64,000 nucleotides of DNA, from positions 682,001 through 746,000 of the forward strand of contig NZ_JAFIMU010000002.1 of the NCBI RefSeq assembly GCF_017302985.1, written 5' to 3'. The DNA is from Corallococcus macrosporus. Its GTDB lineage: Bacteria; Myxococcota; Myxococcia; Myxococcales; Myxococcaceae. This document shows positions 16,898 through 26,752 of this stretch, piece after piece. The notes under the pieces are model-generated. The model had not been told where the DNA came from and made no database searches. It saw only the letters and a list, made by a program, of their open reading frames with translations. Every line of letters starts with the position of its first letter. Positions within the stretch are counted from its first letter, which is position 1. The translations under genes and the position numbers were made by a program.

Positions 16898-16966
16898 GAC
16901 CAGAACAGATGCAGCGAATGGCGATTGTGACCAGTACAGTTCCAGCCTGGCGAACTGTGCTGGTCA
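16898..16966. promoter_or_regulatory. MocR operator cluster
   Basis: TGACCAGTACAGTT (16928-16941) and AACTGTGCTGGTCA (16953-16966) form a 14-bp inverted repeat with a single mismatch and an 11-bp spacer. A third copy GACCAGAACAG lies at 16898-16908 in the same orientation as the first, 31 bp (about three helical turns) upstream. Direct plus inverted half-sites of this kind are typical for MocR/PdxR-like proteins, and the cluster sits between the DUF2917 gene and the MocR gene. Confidence 0.7.
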
Positions 16967-17040
16967 CGGGGTCGCGAAGCTGTACCTGGGCAGCCGGAGC
17001 CTCCGGCGCTATCCGTTGAAGTCTCGAGGAGGGTCCCTCC

Positions 17041-18501
17041 ATGGGTGCAGGTGCGCAGTCCCTGAAGCTCTACGAGAGCGTCGCGGAGCGGCTGAAGGAC
17101 GCCATCGCCGCGGGCACGCTGCGCCCGGGTGAACGGCTGCCCTCGGTGCGGCAGTTGAGCGCCCGTGAGCGGGTGAGCGTCTCCACCGTGCTCCAGGCCT
17201 ATGTGCAGTTGGAGTCCCAGGGCCTCATCGAGACGCGGCCCCAGTCCGGCCACTACGTGCGCGAGCGGGTGCGGCTCCGGCTCGCCGAGCCTCCGGTGTC
17301 CCGCCCTCCGGTCTCCGCGACGCCTGTCACCGTCAGCGACCTGGTGTCGCATCTGTACCGTGCGTCACGGGAGCCGCACATCGTGCAACTGGGCACCGCG
17401 TGGCCGGCGCCGGAGCTGCTGCCCACCCGCAGGCTGTCGCGGGAGTTGGGCCAGCTCGCACGGGAGCAGCAGGCCGAAGGCGTCATGTATGACCTGCCCG
17501 CCGGTTCGAAGCTGCTGCGCCAGCAACTGGCGAAGCGCTCGCTGGAGTGGGGCTGCGCGCTGGGCGCCGACGACTTCATCACCACCAACGGGGCTTCCGA
17601 AGCGGTGCACCTGTGCCTGTCGCTCGTCGCCGCCGCGCGCAGCGGTGACACCATCGCCATCGAGTCTCCCGCCTACTACGGCACGCTGCTCGCCATCGAG
17701 TCATTGGGACTCAAGGCCCTGGAGATTCCCTGCCATCCGCGCCATGGCATGGAGCTGGACGCGCTGGAGTCCGCGCTGGAGCGGCGGCGGGTGGCCGCGG
17801 TGCTGGTGGTCCCCAGCTTCAGCAACCCGGTGGGCAGCTGCATGCCGGAGGACAACCGGCGCAGGCTGGTGGAGCTGGTGACCGCTCACGACGTGCCGCT
17901 CATCGAGGACGACATCTACGGCGACCTGCACTTCGGTCCGGAGCGTCCCCGCCCGTGCAAGGCCTTCGACACGCGGGGACTGGTGATGCTGTGTGGTTCC
18001 TTCTCCAAGACGATCGCCCCGGGCTTCCGCGTGGGCTTCGTGGCCCCGGGCCGGTTCCGGGAGCGCATGGAACTGCTCAAGTTCACGCAGACCGTGGCTT
18101 CACCGCTGCTGACCCATGCGGCGGTCGCGCGCTTCCTGGAGAGCGGTGGCTATGACAGACACCTGCGTGGCCTGCGCCGCAACCTCGCCTCGCAGGTGGA
18201 GCACGTCGCGCACGCTGTCGCCGAGCACTTCCCCCAGGGCACGCGGGTGGCCCTGCCGTCAGGAGGCCTGCTGCTCTGGGTGCAGCTGCCGCCCTCGGTG
18301 GACGCACACGCGCTCAACGCACGCGCCCTGGAGGCGGGCATCAGCATCGCGCCGGGGTCCATCTTCTCCGCGCGGCCGGACTCCTACCGGAACTTCATCC
18401 GCCTGAGCTGCGGCCAGCCGTGGACGCCGCGCATCGAGGACGCTGTCGCCACGCTGGGACGGATGGCCTCCGGGCTGATGACGACCGCGCCGCGACGATG
18501 A
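17041..18501 (+). CDS. MocR-type regulator (GntR helix-turn-helix fused to PLP aminotransferase domain)
   Basis: 486 aa. An N-terminal GntR winged helix (about 8-75: LKDAIAAGTLRPGERLPSVRQLSA, then VSTVLQAYVQLESQGLIETRPQSGHYV) is followed by a class I aminotransferase-like domain from about 115 on. Landmarks: SNPVG (261-265), EDDIYGDL (289-296), the PLP-binding Lys323 in GSFSKTIAPGFR, and the C-terminal RLSCGQ arginine region. Regulates divergent genes in response to PLP-bound amino compounds; likely target is the DUF2917 gene and itself. Confidence 0.9.
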   Translation: MGAGAQSLKLYESVAERLKDAIAAGTLRPGERLPSVRQLSARERVSVSTVLQAYVQLESQGLIETRPQSGHYVRERVRLRLAEPPVSRPPVSATPVTVSDLVSHLYRASREPHIVQLGTAWPAPELLPTRRLSRELGQLAREQQAEGVMYDLPAGSKLLRQQLAKRSLEWGCALGADDFITTNGASEAVHLCLSLVAAARSGDTIAIESPAYYGTLLAIESLGLKALEIPCHPRHGMELDALESALERRRVAAVLVVPSFSNPVGSCMPEDNRRRLVELVTAHDVPLIEDDIYGDLHFGPERPRPCKAFDTRGLVMLCGSFSKTIAPGFRVGFVAPGRFRERMELLKFTQTVASPLLTHAAVARFLESGGYDRHLRGLRRNLASQVEHVAHAVAEHFPQGTRVALPSGGLLLWVQLPPSVDAHALNARALEAGISIAPGSIFSARPDSYRNFIRLSCGQPWTPRIEDAVATLGRMASGLMTTAPRR

Positions 18502-18514
18502 ACGGGAAGGGCCG

Positions 18515-19426
18515 TCACGGCATGCGCATGACGGAGGGAATCTCGGCGAGCGGCGGGAAGCCCCAGCGGGCGCGCTCCTCGTCCGTCACGCTGGGGTCCA
18601 CCGGGTGGAGCTTCATGGCCTTGTCCGCCGGGTCGATCTTGTACTGGGTGCCAAAGCGCTGCGGGCGGTCCGCGTTCATCAGCCACCGGTCCCACGCCGC
18701 CGCGGCCAGCCACAGGCCCGAGGGGTGCCCGCGCTTCGCGGCCTCCGCGCCCATCCGCCGTGCCAGGGCGTAGTCCTCCAGCGTGTTGCCATGCTGGAAG
18801 ATGAACCCCGCCGCGAGGAAGTCCGCTCCCTCCTTCAGGGCACCCTGGGCCAGGAGTTCCTGGACGCGATGCCGCCGCTGGGCATCGCGCGCCGAGATCT
18901 TCTTCCAGGCCTCCTTGCTTGGAAAGGGCCCCTGACGGTCCGCCTGGTCCTCCGTGAAGAGCCGCTTCAGCTCCTCGTTGGAATAGGGGTGCGGTTCCGG
19001 CAGCGTCGGCATCCGCTCCGCCAGCGTGATGAACGCCGGGTCGTCACGCAGCGGCGCGAGGTCTTCGTCCTTCTTCATCCGGGCCTCGTCGCGGAAGCCG
19101 GACTGGACCGCATGGGACAGCCAATCCAGCGCCTCCTGCCGCTTTCCGAGCAGCGACGCCGCGCACGCGGCCGAGTACGCGGCGTTCGGATCCGCGTTGC
19201 CCTTGGACCGGATCTGCTCATAGAGGGCCAGGGCCTCCGCGTACTTCTCCTCGTACATCAGGGCGGAGGCCCGCTTCGCCTGCTTCCAGCCCGCCATCGG
19301 TGCCGCGGGGGCTTCGATGGGGGGAAGGTCAGCGGTCTTCTCCCCGGCGGCCGTGGGCGCGCTGGAGGGAGCGTGTGCACATGCGACGGTGAACAGGCAG
19401 GACAGGGCGAGGATAGGGATTCGCAT
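18515..19426 (-). CDS. Putative lipoprotein with TPR-like region and conserved C-terminal domain
   Basis: 303 aa. Lipobox-like TVAC with Cys16. Residues about 50-130 carry TPR-like helices (YEEKYAEALALYEQIRSKG, AYSAACAASLLGKRQEALDWL). The C-terminal half has QRRHRVQELLAQGAL, FIFQHGNTLEDYALARRM and AAAWDRWLMNADRPQRFGTQY, resembling an uncharacterised domain (DUF6624-like by my recollection) seen in several bacterial families. Convergent with the MocR gene; possible role in envelope stress or enzyme accessory, not readable. Confidence 0.6.
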   Translation of the reverse strand: MRIPILALSCLFTVACAHAPSSAPTAAGEKTADLPPIEAPAAPMAGWKQAKRASALMYEEKYAEALALYEQIRSKGNADPNAAYSAACAASLLGKRQEALDWLSHAVQSGFRDEARMKKDEDLAPLRDDPAFITLAERMPTLPEPHPYSNEELKRLFTEDQADRQGPFPSKEAWKKISARDAQRRHRVQELLAQGALKEGADFLAAGFIFQHGNTLEDYALARRMGAEAAKRGHPSGLWLAAAAWDRWLMNADRPQRFGTQYKIDPADKAMKLHPVDPSVTDEERARWGFPPLAEIPSVMRMP

Positions 19427-19453
19427 GGCGCGAACTCTACGCGAGATGGCCTG

Positions 19454-20224
19454 TCACGACGTCGCGACGATGAACAACCGGGGGAAGGGCAGCAGGACCG
19501 TGCCGTCCGGCAGGGCAGGATAGGCTTTGGCGATCCCGGCCTGATAGCGATTGAGGAACTCTGTCTTCTCACCCGCATCGAGCGGTTCGAGGAAGGGCCG
19601 GAGCCCCGAGCCCTTGAACCACTCCACCACCGCGCCGGCGCCTCCCGTCAGCGGGTGGAAGTAGGTCGTGCGCCAGACGTCCACCGTGGCGCCTGCGTCA
19701 CGCAGCACGCGGAAGTACCAGTCGGCACCGAGGCGGGCCGTCCGCGCGTTCGCGGCGGCTCCCAGCTTGCCGGCCCATGGGCCCTCGCTGGCGGTCTGCC
19801 GCATCAGCCGGTGCGACGGCTCGTCCAGGTTGTCCGGCATCTGAACGGCGAGGCTTCCGCCCCGCGCCAGCTTGCTCAAGAGCGATGGCAGGAGGGTGGA
19901 GTGGTCTGGCACCCATTGCAGCACCGCGTTCGCGAGGATGACGTCGTAGGGGCCCGGGTCGCTCCAGGTCGCGATGTCTCCCAGGTCGAAGCGGACGTCC
20001 GGCAGCCGCTTGCGCGCCGCGGTCAGCATGTCCGGTGAGCTGTCCATGCCGGTGATGGCCGCCTGGGGGAAGCGGGCGCGCAGCAGCTCCGTGGAGTTGC
20101 CGGGGCCACAGCCGATGTCCGCCGCGCGCTTCACCTCGGGCGTGGGGACCCGCGCGAGCAGGTCCCGGATGGGACGGTTCCGCTCGTCCTCGAACCGCGT
20201 GTACTGCGCAGCCGACCAGTCCAT
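19454..20224 (-). CDS. tam: Trans-aconitate 2-methyltransferase
   Basis: 256 aa, family length. N-terminal [21 protein letters not shown] and AdoMet motif [14 protein letters not shown] (36-48), acidic [22 protein letters not shown] and the C-terminal FPRLFIVA are all Tam landmarks. It methylates trans-aconitate, an inhibitor of the TCA cycle formed from cis-aconitate, using SAM. Strong Shine-Dalgarno (GGAGGAG) 4 nt before the ATG. Monocistronic or with the TPR lipoprotein, 27 nt downstream. Confidence 0.92.
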   Translation of the reverse strand: MDWSAAQYTRFEDERNRPIRDLLARVPTPEVKRAADIGCGPGNSTELLRARFPQAAITGMDSSPDMLTAARKRLPDVRFDLGDIATWSDPGPYDVILANAVLQWVPDHSTLLPSLLSKLARGGSLAVQMPDNLDEPSHRLMRQTASEGPWAGKLGAAANARTARLGADWYFRVLRDAGATVDVWRTTYFHPLTGGAGAVVEWFKGSGLRPFLEPLDAGEKTEFLNRYQAGIAKAYPALPDGTVLLPFPRLFIVATS

Positions 20225-20331
20225 GGGCCTCCTCCTTTTTCGGGAACCTATCGCGTCATGGCGGTGTCATGGGCTGGCCATGTCTTGGCGGGCATGCGCT
20301 CGCCAGTGGCGGATGGGTTAGCGTTCCAATC

Positions 20332-23300
20332 ATGCGCCTCTTTCGTGCTTCCTCCGTCGTGTTGCTGATGGGGTTCCTCGCCTGGGGTTGTAAACGGGAC
20401 GCTGACGTCGCCCCGGCCAAGGCCCCTGCTCCGGTCGCGGCGCCGGCCAATGCTCCGGCGCCCTTCGTCCAGGCGGGGCTGGTGGCGCCCGTCACTGCCG
20501 CGGGGCAGCCAGACACGGGGGAGGTGGACCTCGCGGCGCTGCGTGACTCCGTGGCGGATCCGCGGGTGCTCTCCGATGAAGAGCTGCAGGCGCTCTCGCC
20601 GGACACGAACCGCCGACGGGAGGCCCTTGAGCGCAGGGCCGCACCGCCGAGGGCGCTCGCCATGGAGGCACCCGGGCTGGGGGAAACGGACGTGATGGAC
20701 AGCGTGCCGCCGGCTCCCACTGAAGACGCCGAGGAGGTGGAGGGGAGCGTCGCCGGGGGAGTCATCGGTGGCGTCGTCGGTGGGCAGCTCGCAGTGCCAG
20801 CCCCATCCGCCGCGCCTCCCATGCCGGAGGCGCGTCTGCGTTCCTCCATGCAGGTCATCCGGGGGGCCGGTAGTGGAGGAGGTGGAGTCGGCGCCGTTGG
20901 ACGCGGCGCGGCGCCCGCGAAGAAGCAGGCCGCCGAACCGGAGGCTCCGAAGCCCGTGCTGCCTCGCGTGGAGGCCGCGCCCCGCGCCGCCAAGGTGCTG
21001 GTGATGAGCGACGACGGCCGCTACCAGCCCCTCAAGGCCCGCGCCGTGCGCGTCGTCACGTACATCCAGGGCTCCCGCGCGCGCACCGTGGTCGACCACC
21101 TCTTCGAGAACGACACCGGCCGCAGCCTCGAAGGCACGTTCTATTACCCGCTGCCCGGTGGCGCGACGGTGGCGGGCTTCGCGCTGTACTCCGGCGCGGT
21201 GGCGGTGGACACGCCGTCGCTGTTCCAGTCGTCGGACCTGCTGCCGCCACTCGGCGACAATTCGACGGAGTCGGAGCAGCTCGCCGCCTCCGCGCCTCCG
21301 GCTGCTCGTGGTTCGAAGCGCTCCTGGGGTGACATCCAGGAGGCTCGCGTCGTGGAGCAGAAGCGCGCACGGCAGGTGTACGAGGACGTCGTGCGCCGCA
21401 ACGTGGACCCCGCGCTGCTCGAATGGTCCGGCGCTTCCACCTTCAGTGCCCGCGTCTTCCCCCTGCCTCCGAAGTCGCTCAAGCGCGTCGTCATCGCGTA
21501 TGAGCAGACGCTCCTCTTCGACGGCACGCGCCTGCGCTACACGTGGCCGCTGCCCCCGGGCGCGGGCAAGGAGCTGCGCGTCAGCGCTCGCGTCCACGTG
21601 GATCCGCGACAGGCCCTGGAGGTCGCGGTGCAGCCGGATGCGGGCGCGAAGGCCCGCACGGTGGGCGCGTGGCAGGTCCATGACTTCCCGACGCTCTCGG
21701 GGGACGGCGCGCTGGGATTGGCGCTGAAGCCTCGCGGCGAGGACGCGGACGTGCTGGTGGGGGCCGACGCCGCAGGCCTTCCGGGCCGCGCCTTCCACGC
21801 GCGGGTGCGGCTGCCGGGCCGGCTCACCTCCGGCGCGGAGGGGCCTCCCACGGGCCGGGCGGTGCTGGTGGTGGACACGTCGCTGTCCTCCGAGGACGGC
21901 AACGCCTGGGCCATCCAGGCGGCCACGCTTCGCGCGCTGCTGGAGAAGGACGCGACGCTGAAGGAGTACGCGGTGCTCCTCTTCGACGTGCGCCCCCGCT
22001 GGCTGCACGGACCGGGCTTCCGCCCCAACGACGCCGCGCACCGGCAGGCGAGCTTCGCGGAGCTGGAGCACGTCTTCCTGGAGGGCGCGTCCCACGTGGA
22101 CGGCGCGCTGGAGGAGCTGGACCGGGCCGGACGTGAATGGCTCAAGCCGTCCGTCTCCGGGGAGCGCGTGACGGCGTTCCTGCTCTCCGACGGCAACATC
22201 ACCTGGGGGCAGAGCCGCGTGGACGCGCTCCTCTCCCGGCACCCGAGCGTGGAGTCGCTGCGCTGGGTGACGTACCGCTTCGGCGAGGCGGCGGTGAACA
22301 CGGAGCTCTTCGACGCGCTGGCCCGCTCCAGCGGGGGGCGCGTCGTGAACGTCCTGTCCGCGGCGGAGGTGGAGGCCGCGGCGAAGGCGCACCGCGCGGC
22401 GTCCGTGGTGCTGTCCCGCGTGGCCGTGGTGGGCGCGGACGTGAAGGACCTGGTGGTGGCGGGCCGGCCCCGGCTCGTCTTCCCCGGCCAGGAGCTCCAG
22501 GTGGCGGGCCGGCTGCCGGGCAAGGGCGACGCGGCGCTGGAGGTGGTGACCCAGGCGGGAACCGGCCCCGAGCGCACGCTGCGCATCCCCCTGCCGTCCG
22601 GCGAGGACAGCGCCTTCGCACCCCGGGCGTGGGCGGAGCTCTTCGTGTCCCGGCTGGTGTCCCTGGATGACGAGCGCTTGGACCGGATGGTGGTGGCGCT
22701 CAGCCAGCACTACCGGCTGGCCAACGCCCGCGCGTCCATGCTCGTGCTGGAGTCCGAGGGCGACTACACCCGCTACGCCGTGCGCGACGCGCAGGTGGAC
22801 CTGGAGAACCTGGAGTCGCTGCGGCGCAGGGAGGAGGACCAGCGCCGCGACAAGCTGCTGGGCATCGCGCTGGATGACGTGCCCGCGCGAGGCCGCGCGC
22901 TGGTGGCCCGGCTCACCGGGCAGAAGGGCGTGCCCGCGCTCCTGAAGCGGCAGCCGCTGCGGGACGCGCCCTACTCGGGCGGTGAGCAGCGGCTCCAGGC
23001 CGAGCTGACCTACCGCAAGGCACGGCGGGAGAACCGGGACGACGTGATGATCTACGAGGCCGTGGCCCGCAGCCGCGCCTTCTCCGGTGACACCTGGGGC
23101 GCCGTGCGCGCGCTGTCGTCGCCCGTGGAGCTGCGGCCTCGCGACGCGGAGGCGCTGCGGCTGGTGGGGTATGGCCTGCTGGCGCTGGGGCAGTACCCGG
23201 CGGCGGCGGAGCTCTTCGAGCACGTGCGCCTCAACCGTCCCTTCGAGGCGCAGGCCTTCCTGGAGGAGGCGCTCGCGCTGGATGCGGCGGGGCGCTACGC

Positions 23301-23919
23301 GGAGGCCGCGCGGAACTATGAAATCGTCCTGGCGCGTTCGTGGCCGCGCCATGGCGAGGAGCTGCGGACGGTGGCGGGCTTCCACTACGCCCGCATGCTG
23401 GCGGGGCTGGAGCGGCAGGCCCAACTCGCGGAGGTGGCCCCCCTGCTGCGCGAGCGCCGCAACGACTTGCGCGGACCCGACGGCGAGGCGCTGTCCTCGG
23501 ACGCGCGGCCCATCGACTACCAGCTCACCACGCACTGGAACTCGGACAACACGGACATCGACCTGTGGGTCATCGAGCCGAACGGCGAGAAGTGCTTCTA
23601 CCAGCACATGCGGTCGTCGCTGGGCGGGCGGCTGTACTGGGACATCACGGATGGCCTGGGGCCGGAGCTGTACCACGCGCGCAAGGCCGCTCCGGGCCCG
23701 TACCACGTGGTGGTGCACTACTACGGCAACCACTCGGCGCGGTACGTGGTGCCCACGGCGCTGCTGCTCGTGAGCGACCGGAACGTCTTCGCGGAGGACG
23801 ACGGGGCCCAGCGTCGCTTCCAGGTGCGCATCCTGCCCAACGCGAACGCACGGCTGTTGCTGCGGCGCGAGGAGCTGGTGGCGGCGAAGGACCGCGTGTC
23901 GGCGCAGCCCTCACCGTGA
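20332..23919 (+). CDS. Large lipoprotein with VIT, VWA and DUF2135 domains
   Basis: 1195 aa. Signal peptide with LAWGC (lipid-anchored Cys16). An N-terminal low-complexity part (about 20-235) contains a Gly-rich stretch [14 protein letters not shown] (about 141-154). The VIT domain spans about 240-370 ([31 protein letters not shown]). The VWA domain starts near 510 with the intact MIDAS motif DTSLS at Asp515 and later [11 protein letters not shown]-like helices follow at about 880-1030, and a DUF2135-like domain at about 1070-1180 ([14 protein letters not shown], then [12 protein letters not shown]). Inter-alpha-trypsin-inhibitor-like architecture, so metal-dependent adhesion or complex assembly is likely. 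The ATG at 20332 leads directly into the signal peptide. It overlaps the opposite-strand hydrolase by 9 nt. Confidence 0.88.
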   Translation: MRLFRASSVVLLMGFLAWGCKRDADVAPAKAPAPVAAPANAPAPFVQAGLVAPVTAAGQPDTGEVDLAALRDSVADPRVLSDEELQALSPDTNRRREALERRAAPPRALAMEAPGLGETDVMDSVPPAPTEDAEEVEGSVAGGVIGGVVGGQLAVPAPSAAPPMPEARLRSSMQVIRGAGSGGGGVGAVGRGAAPAKKQAAEPEAPKPVLPRVEAAPRAAKVLVMSDDGRYQPLKARAVRVVTYIQGSRARTVVDHLFENDTGRSLEGTFYYPLPGGATVAGFALYSGAVAVDTPSLFQSSDLLPPLGDNSTESEQLAASAPPAARGSKRSWGDIQEARVVEQKRARQVYEDVVRRNVDPALLEWSGASTFSARVFPLPPKSLKRVVIAYEQTLLFDGTRLRYTWPLPPGAGKELRVSARVHVDPRQALEVAVQPDAGAKARTVGAWQVHDFPTLSGDGALGLALKPRGEDADVLVGADAAGLPGRAFHARVRLPGRLTSGAEGPPTGRAVLVVDTSLSSEDGNAWAIQAATLRALLEKDATLKEYAVLLFDVRPRWLHGPGFRPNDAAHRQASFAELEHVFLEGASHVDGALEELDRAGREWLKPSVSGERVTAFLLSDGNITWGQSRVDALLSRHPSVESLRWVTYRFGEAAVNTELFDALARSSGGRVVNVLSAAEVEAAAKAHRAASVVLSRVAVVGADVKDLVVAGRPRLVFPGQELQVAGRLPGKGDAALEVVTQAGTGPERTLRIPLPSGEDSAFAPRAWAELFVSRLVSLDDERLDRMVVALSQHYRLANARASMLVLESEGDYTRYAVRDAQVDLENLESLRRREEDQRRDKLLGIALDDVPARGRALVARLTGQKGVPALLKRQPLRDAPYSGGEQRLQAELTYRKARRENRDDVMIYEAVARSRAFSGDTWGAVRALSSPVELRPRDAEALRLVGYGLLALGQYPAAAELFEHVRLNRPFEAQAFLEEALALDAAGRYAEAARNYEIVLARSWPRHGEELRTVAGFHYARMLAGLERQAQLAEVAPLLRERRNDLRGPDGEALSSDARPIDYQLTTHWNSDNTDIDLWVIEPNGEKCFYQHMRSSLGGRLYWDITDGLGPELYHARKAAPGPYHVVVHYYGNHSARYVVPTALLLVSDRNVFAEDDGAQRRFQVRILPNANARLLLRREELVAAKDRVSAQPSP

Positions 23920-24990
23920 CGCGCGGCCCTCCTGCCGCAGCAGCCAGGTGGTGATGGCCTCCTGGCACTCGGCATGGCGGTCCAGGAAGGCGAAGTGCCC
24001 GCTGTCCACGCCGAACCAGGTCGCGCGCCTTCCCAGACGCGCGGCCACGTCCCGGGCAAGGCTGGCGGGCATCATCGTGTCGCGCGTCCCCTGCACGAAC
24101 AGCACGGGGACCTCGGGCGTCGCCGCCCGGCGCTCCGCACCGGAGATCAACACCAGTCCCCGCAGCTCCAGGCCCGAGTCCGCGACACGGCTGCTGAGGA
24201 CATGCGCCCCCACGGCTCCGTTGGACAGCCCCGCCAGGTAGACGCGGCGGATGCCCCGGGCCTTGAGCCCCGTCAGGGTTTGCTCGAGCGTCCTCGCGCC
24301 GTCCTCCGTCCACCAGGCGCCCTGTGGGCCCACGGAAGGACAGACGGTCCTCGCGGAGATGGCCCGGGCGGCCTGGGCCAGTTGCCAGCAATACACGGTG
24401 AAGTTGCCGGCGAAGCCGTGGAGCATCACCACGGCCGTGTCAGGACTGGGGTGCTCCGGGGTGATGACCACCGTGTCGAAGGCCTCCGGTGACTGGAGCC
24501 CGAGCCACGTCGCGATGGCGGGCGTGGCCACCGGGCCTTCCTCCCGCGCGAGCCGCTCAAAGGCAGACTCCAGCGCGGGGATGAACCCGGCCGCGTCCGA
24601 GGCGGGCAGCCGCCGCGCGAGCAGGAGCGCGTGGGCCGCGACGAGCGTCCCGTCGCGCTCGTCCACCAGCCGGTTCAGGTAACGCGTTCCCGGCGACGGC
24701 AGCCGCTCGGTGTGCACCCGGGCGCCATCCGCCACCGCGAGCCGGACCGCCGCGACCGTGACGAGGAGCGCCAGTCCCACGCGGGTCAGGCCCCGCCGCG
24801 TCCGCCAGGGCTTCGTGAGGAGGCCCAGCGAGAGCAGGACGCCTCCCAGCGCGTATCCCCAGCCAGATGCCGAGGCGCCGATGCAGGCCGCCAGCACGAA
24901 CAGGCCGCAGGTGATGGGGCCCGTGACGAGCCCGAGAGAGAAGGCCGACCAGGAGAGAGGATGCCTCGAGGCATTCATGCCACGAAGCAT
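23911..24990 (-). CDS. Membrane-anchored alpha/beta-hydrolase
   Basis: 359 aa from ATG 24990 (another ATG at 24978). Three N-terminal membrane segments (about 14-90) precede a hydrolase domain with oxyanion HGFAGN (191-196), the nucleophile elbow GLSNGAV (Ser256) and the C-terminal histidine of [10 protein letters not shown]. The acid is in [11 protein letters not shown]. Esterase/thioesterase or depolymerase-like; substrate unknown. Its 3' end overlaps the 3' end of the VWA gene, antiparallel by 9 nt. Confidence 0.75.
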   Translation of the reverse strand: MLRGMNASRHPLSWSAFSLGLVTGPITCGLFVLAACIGASASGWGYALGGVLLSLGLLTKPWRTRRGLTRVGLALLVTVAAVRLAVADGARVHTERLPSPGTRYLNRLVDERDGTLVAAHALLLARRLPASDAAGFIPALESAFERLAREEGPVATPAIATWLGLQSPEAFDTVVITPEHPSPDTAVVMLHGFAGNFTVYCWQLAQAARAISARTVCPSVGPQGAWWTEDGARTLEQTLTGLKARGIRRVYLAGLSNGAVGAHVLSSRVADSGLELRGLVLISGAERRAATPEVPVLFVQGTRDTMMPASLARDVAARLGRRATWFGVDSGHFAFLDRHAECQEAITTWLLRQEGRASR

Positions 24991-25101
24991 CGCGGCGCGG
25001 GCCGCCCGGGAGGACTTCCGCTTCCCGAGCGGTCCCGCGTCAGGCCCGAGCGGTCGCTTGCCGGGGCCCGGCGGTGCCAGTCCCTTCAGCGCGGAGCGCT
25101 C

Positions 25102-25338
25102 TCAGGGAGGGCACTGCGAGATGCAGAACGCGCGATAGCTGTTGCAGTAGTACGGGTCGCCGCCGCCGAAGTAACACTGGTAGTACTTCGCGTCGCACGC
25201 GTCGGTACAGGCGCTGGGCACCGCCATCTCGACGACGCGGTTCGCCTCCTCGGGGCTCATCGGCTCCGCTTCCGCGGCACCGCCACAGCCCGCGAGCAGA
25301 CCGACAGCCATCAGCCCGGCAATCATTGCCATGCGCAT
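25102..25338 (-). CDS. Small Cys-rich lipoprotein
   Basis: 78 aa. Signal peptide with lipobox LLAGC, then an acidic stretch and a compact C-terminal region with five Cys (SACTDACDAKYYQCYF, CNSYRAFCISQCPP) that would form disulfides. The ATG at 25338 has AGGAG 8 nt upstream; an upstream in-frame extension to 25506 lacks a signal. No function known; such proteins are common in myxobacterial envelopes. The upstream region also holds a small hairpin at 25358-25374 (GGGGAA / TTCCCC). Confidence 0.65.
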   Translation of the reverse strand: MRMAMIAGLMAVGLLAGCGGAAEAEPMSPEEANRVVEMAVPSACTDACDAKYYQCYFGGGDPYYCNSYRAFCISQCPP

Positions 25339-25435
25339 TCGCTTCTCCTGGGTTTTGGGGGAAGGTGTTTCCCCGCCAGGATAGCGCTGTCTTTCAATGG
25401 AAGACAATGGGCCGGCCGAAAGCCCTTTCAATGCC

Positions 25436-26569
25436 TTACGGGGCGCAGACGACCCCCACGCAGCCGCCCGCGCCGTTGCCGCGTGCGGCATTGCCTCCTG
25501 CGTCAATCGCCGTGGGCGCGTGGATGCCCCAGCCCGTGTTGCCCTGGGAGATATTTCTGGCGAGGGTGGGGGTGCTGCCGGGGAGGACGCGCAGGCCGTC
25601 GCCGTCGTTCGCCAGGAAGCGGTTGCCGTGGACGGGGCCGACGAGCGGCGTGGGCTCGAACTCCGGCAGGTCGGACAGGGTCAGTCCTCCCGCGTTGTCC
25701 CACCAGACGTTGTTCCGGATGTCGACGGTCCGGGTCGCGACCTTCAGGCCGCCGCCGTTGTTCATCACCCAGGAGTTGCGCAGCTGGAAGTCGAAGGGCT
25801 CCCAGTCGGGATGCTCGGGCGTGCCGAACGCGGTGTTGTTCGCGATGACGGTGTTGTCGAAGACGAGCTCCCAGCAGTTGTCGAAGGCGCTGCTGTTCCA
25901 GGTCAGGTCGGCCACGGAGGTGTTCCAGGCGAGCGTGCTCGACCTGAAGCGGACACGGCCGTAGAAGCAGAAGAGGACGTTCGCGTTCAGCGTGAAGGTC
26001 GAACCGGACACGTTGACCTCGTGGTCATCCACGAACAGCACGGTCCCGTTCCCGGTGAACTGGGACCCCCGCACGTCGACGACGCCATTGGCCGCGTCGA
26101 ACTCACTGCGCATGCCGAAGGTGTTCCCGGCCAGCTGGGAGTCCGTGATGAGGACCTGGGCGTAGCCCAGGCGATGGTAGATGGCGGTCCGGTTGTCGAG
26201 CAGCGCCACCTGGTGCAGCCACACCGGCCCGGCGTCGAACACGTAGCCCGAGTCGAACCCACGCACCGTGCCGTTGCGCACCGTGCTCCCTTCCTCGGCC
26301 ACGATGCCCAGGGAGTCATCGGTCGCGGGGCCGGAGCGGCGCACGGTGTGGCCGCCCAGGTCGAGCACGACGCCCGGGGCGGCGATCCGCAGCGCGGGCT
26401 CGGGCGTGCCCGGGCAGGACAGGTCGCTCGTGAGCCGCGTGTCCCGGGTCAGCACCTCGCCGCACCGGACAGGCCGCGCCTCGCTGGGCTCACTGGCCTT
26501 CGCGGTGGTGTCCCCAAGGAGCAACAGCGCCAGGGGCCACGTCACGACCCCACCTCGAATCCGTTGCAT
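25436..26569 (-). CDS. Secreted right-handed beta-helix (NosD/pectate-lyase-like) protein
   Basis: 377 aa. Signal peptide to about residue 26. Repeated N-x-hydrophobic beta-helix rungs follow (VVLDLGGHTV, STVRNGTVRGF, DSQLAGNTFG, GSQFTGNGTV, NTVIANNTAF, GNRFLANDGDG), the fold of polysaccharide lyases and NosD-type proteins. No catalytic residues can be named. The ATG at 26569 is read divergently from the AAC(3) gene at 26753; the 685-residue open frame on this strand only reflects the lack of stops beyond it. The intergenic region has the hairpin GGAGGC-CTTGC-GCCTCC (26587-26603). Confidence 0.72.
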   Translation of the reverse strand: MQRIRGGVVTWPLALLLLGDTTAKASEPSEARPVRCGEVLTRDTRLTSDLSCPGTPEPALRIAAPGVVLDLGGHTVRRSGPATDDSLGIVAEEGSTVRNGTVRGFDSGYVFDAGPVWLHQVALLDNRTAIYHRLGYAQVLITDSQLAGNTFGMRSEFDAANGVVDVRGSQFTGNGTVLFVDDHEVNVSGSTFTLNANVLFCFYGRVRFRSSTLAWNTSVADLTWNSSAFDNCWELVFDNTVIANNTAFGTPEHPDWEPFDFQLRNSWVMNNGGGLKVATRTVDIRNNVWWDNAGGLTLSDLPEFEPTPLVGPVHGNRFLANDGDGLRVLPGSTPTLARNISQGNTGWGIHAPTAIDAGGNAARGNGAGGCVGVVCAP

Positions 26570-26752
26570 GGTGCTTCCCCCTGGCTGGAGGCCTTGCGCC
26601 TCCGCGCGAGGAGGCTGCTCACCCCACCGCGTGCCCCCCAGCCCGACCAGTGGTGGCAGGCGACTGCGTGGGGGGAGACAGTGCGGGTGCGTCCACGGGG
26701 CGGGGCTGTTGCTATCCTTGGGCTCCCCCTGCGACAGGAAGGACGGCGCACC

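Noticed and set aside
20248..23733. 1161-codon open frame on the minus strand opposite the VIT/VWA gene
   Set aside because: A shadow of third-position GC; low-complexity Arg/His/Gln-rich translation, while the plus frame has lipobox, VIT, VWA and DUF2135 landmarks.
25530..25560. Near-identical sequence (GGATGCCCCAGCCCGTGT core) also found at 34344-34370 in the kinase/exporter regulatory region
   Set aside because: At 25530 it is ordinary beta-helix coding sequence; the similarity spans under 30 nt with one indel and does not extend, so chance in a GC-rich genome or a tiny remnant cannot be distinguished.
25397..26752. Long open frame on the plus strand running into the AAC(3) gene
   Set aside because: Translation is Arg/Gly/Val-rich without motifs, antisense to the beta-helix gene; the real start at 26753 has a Shine-Dalgarno and the family N-terminus.
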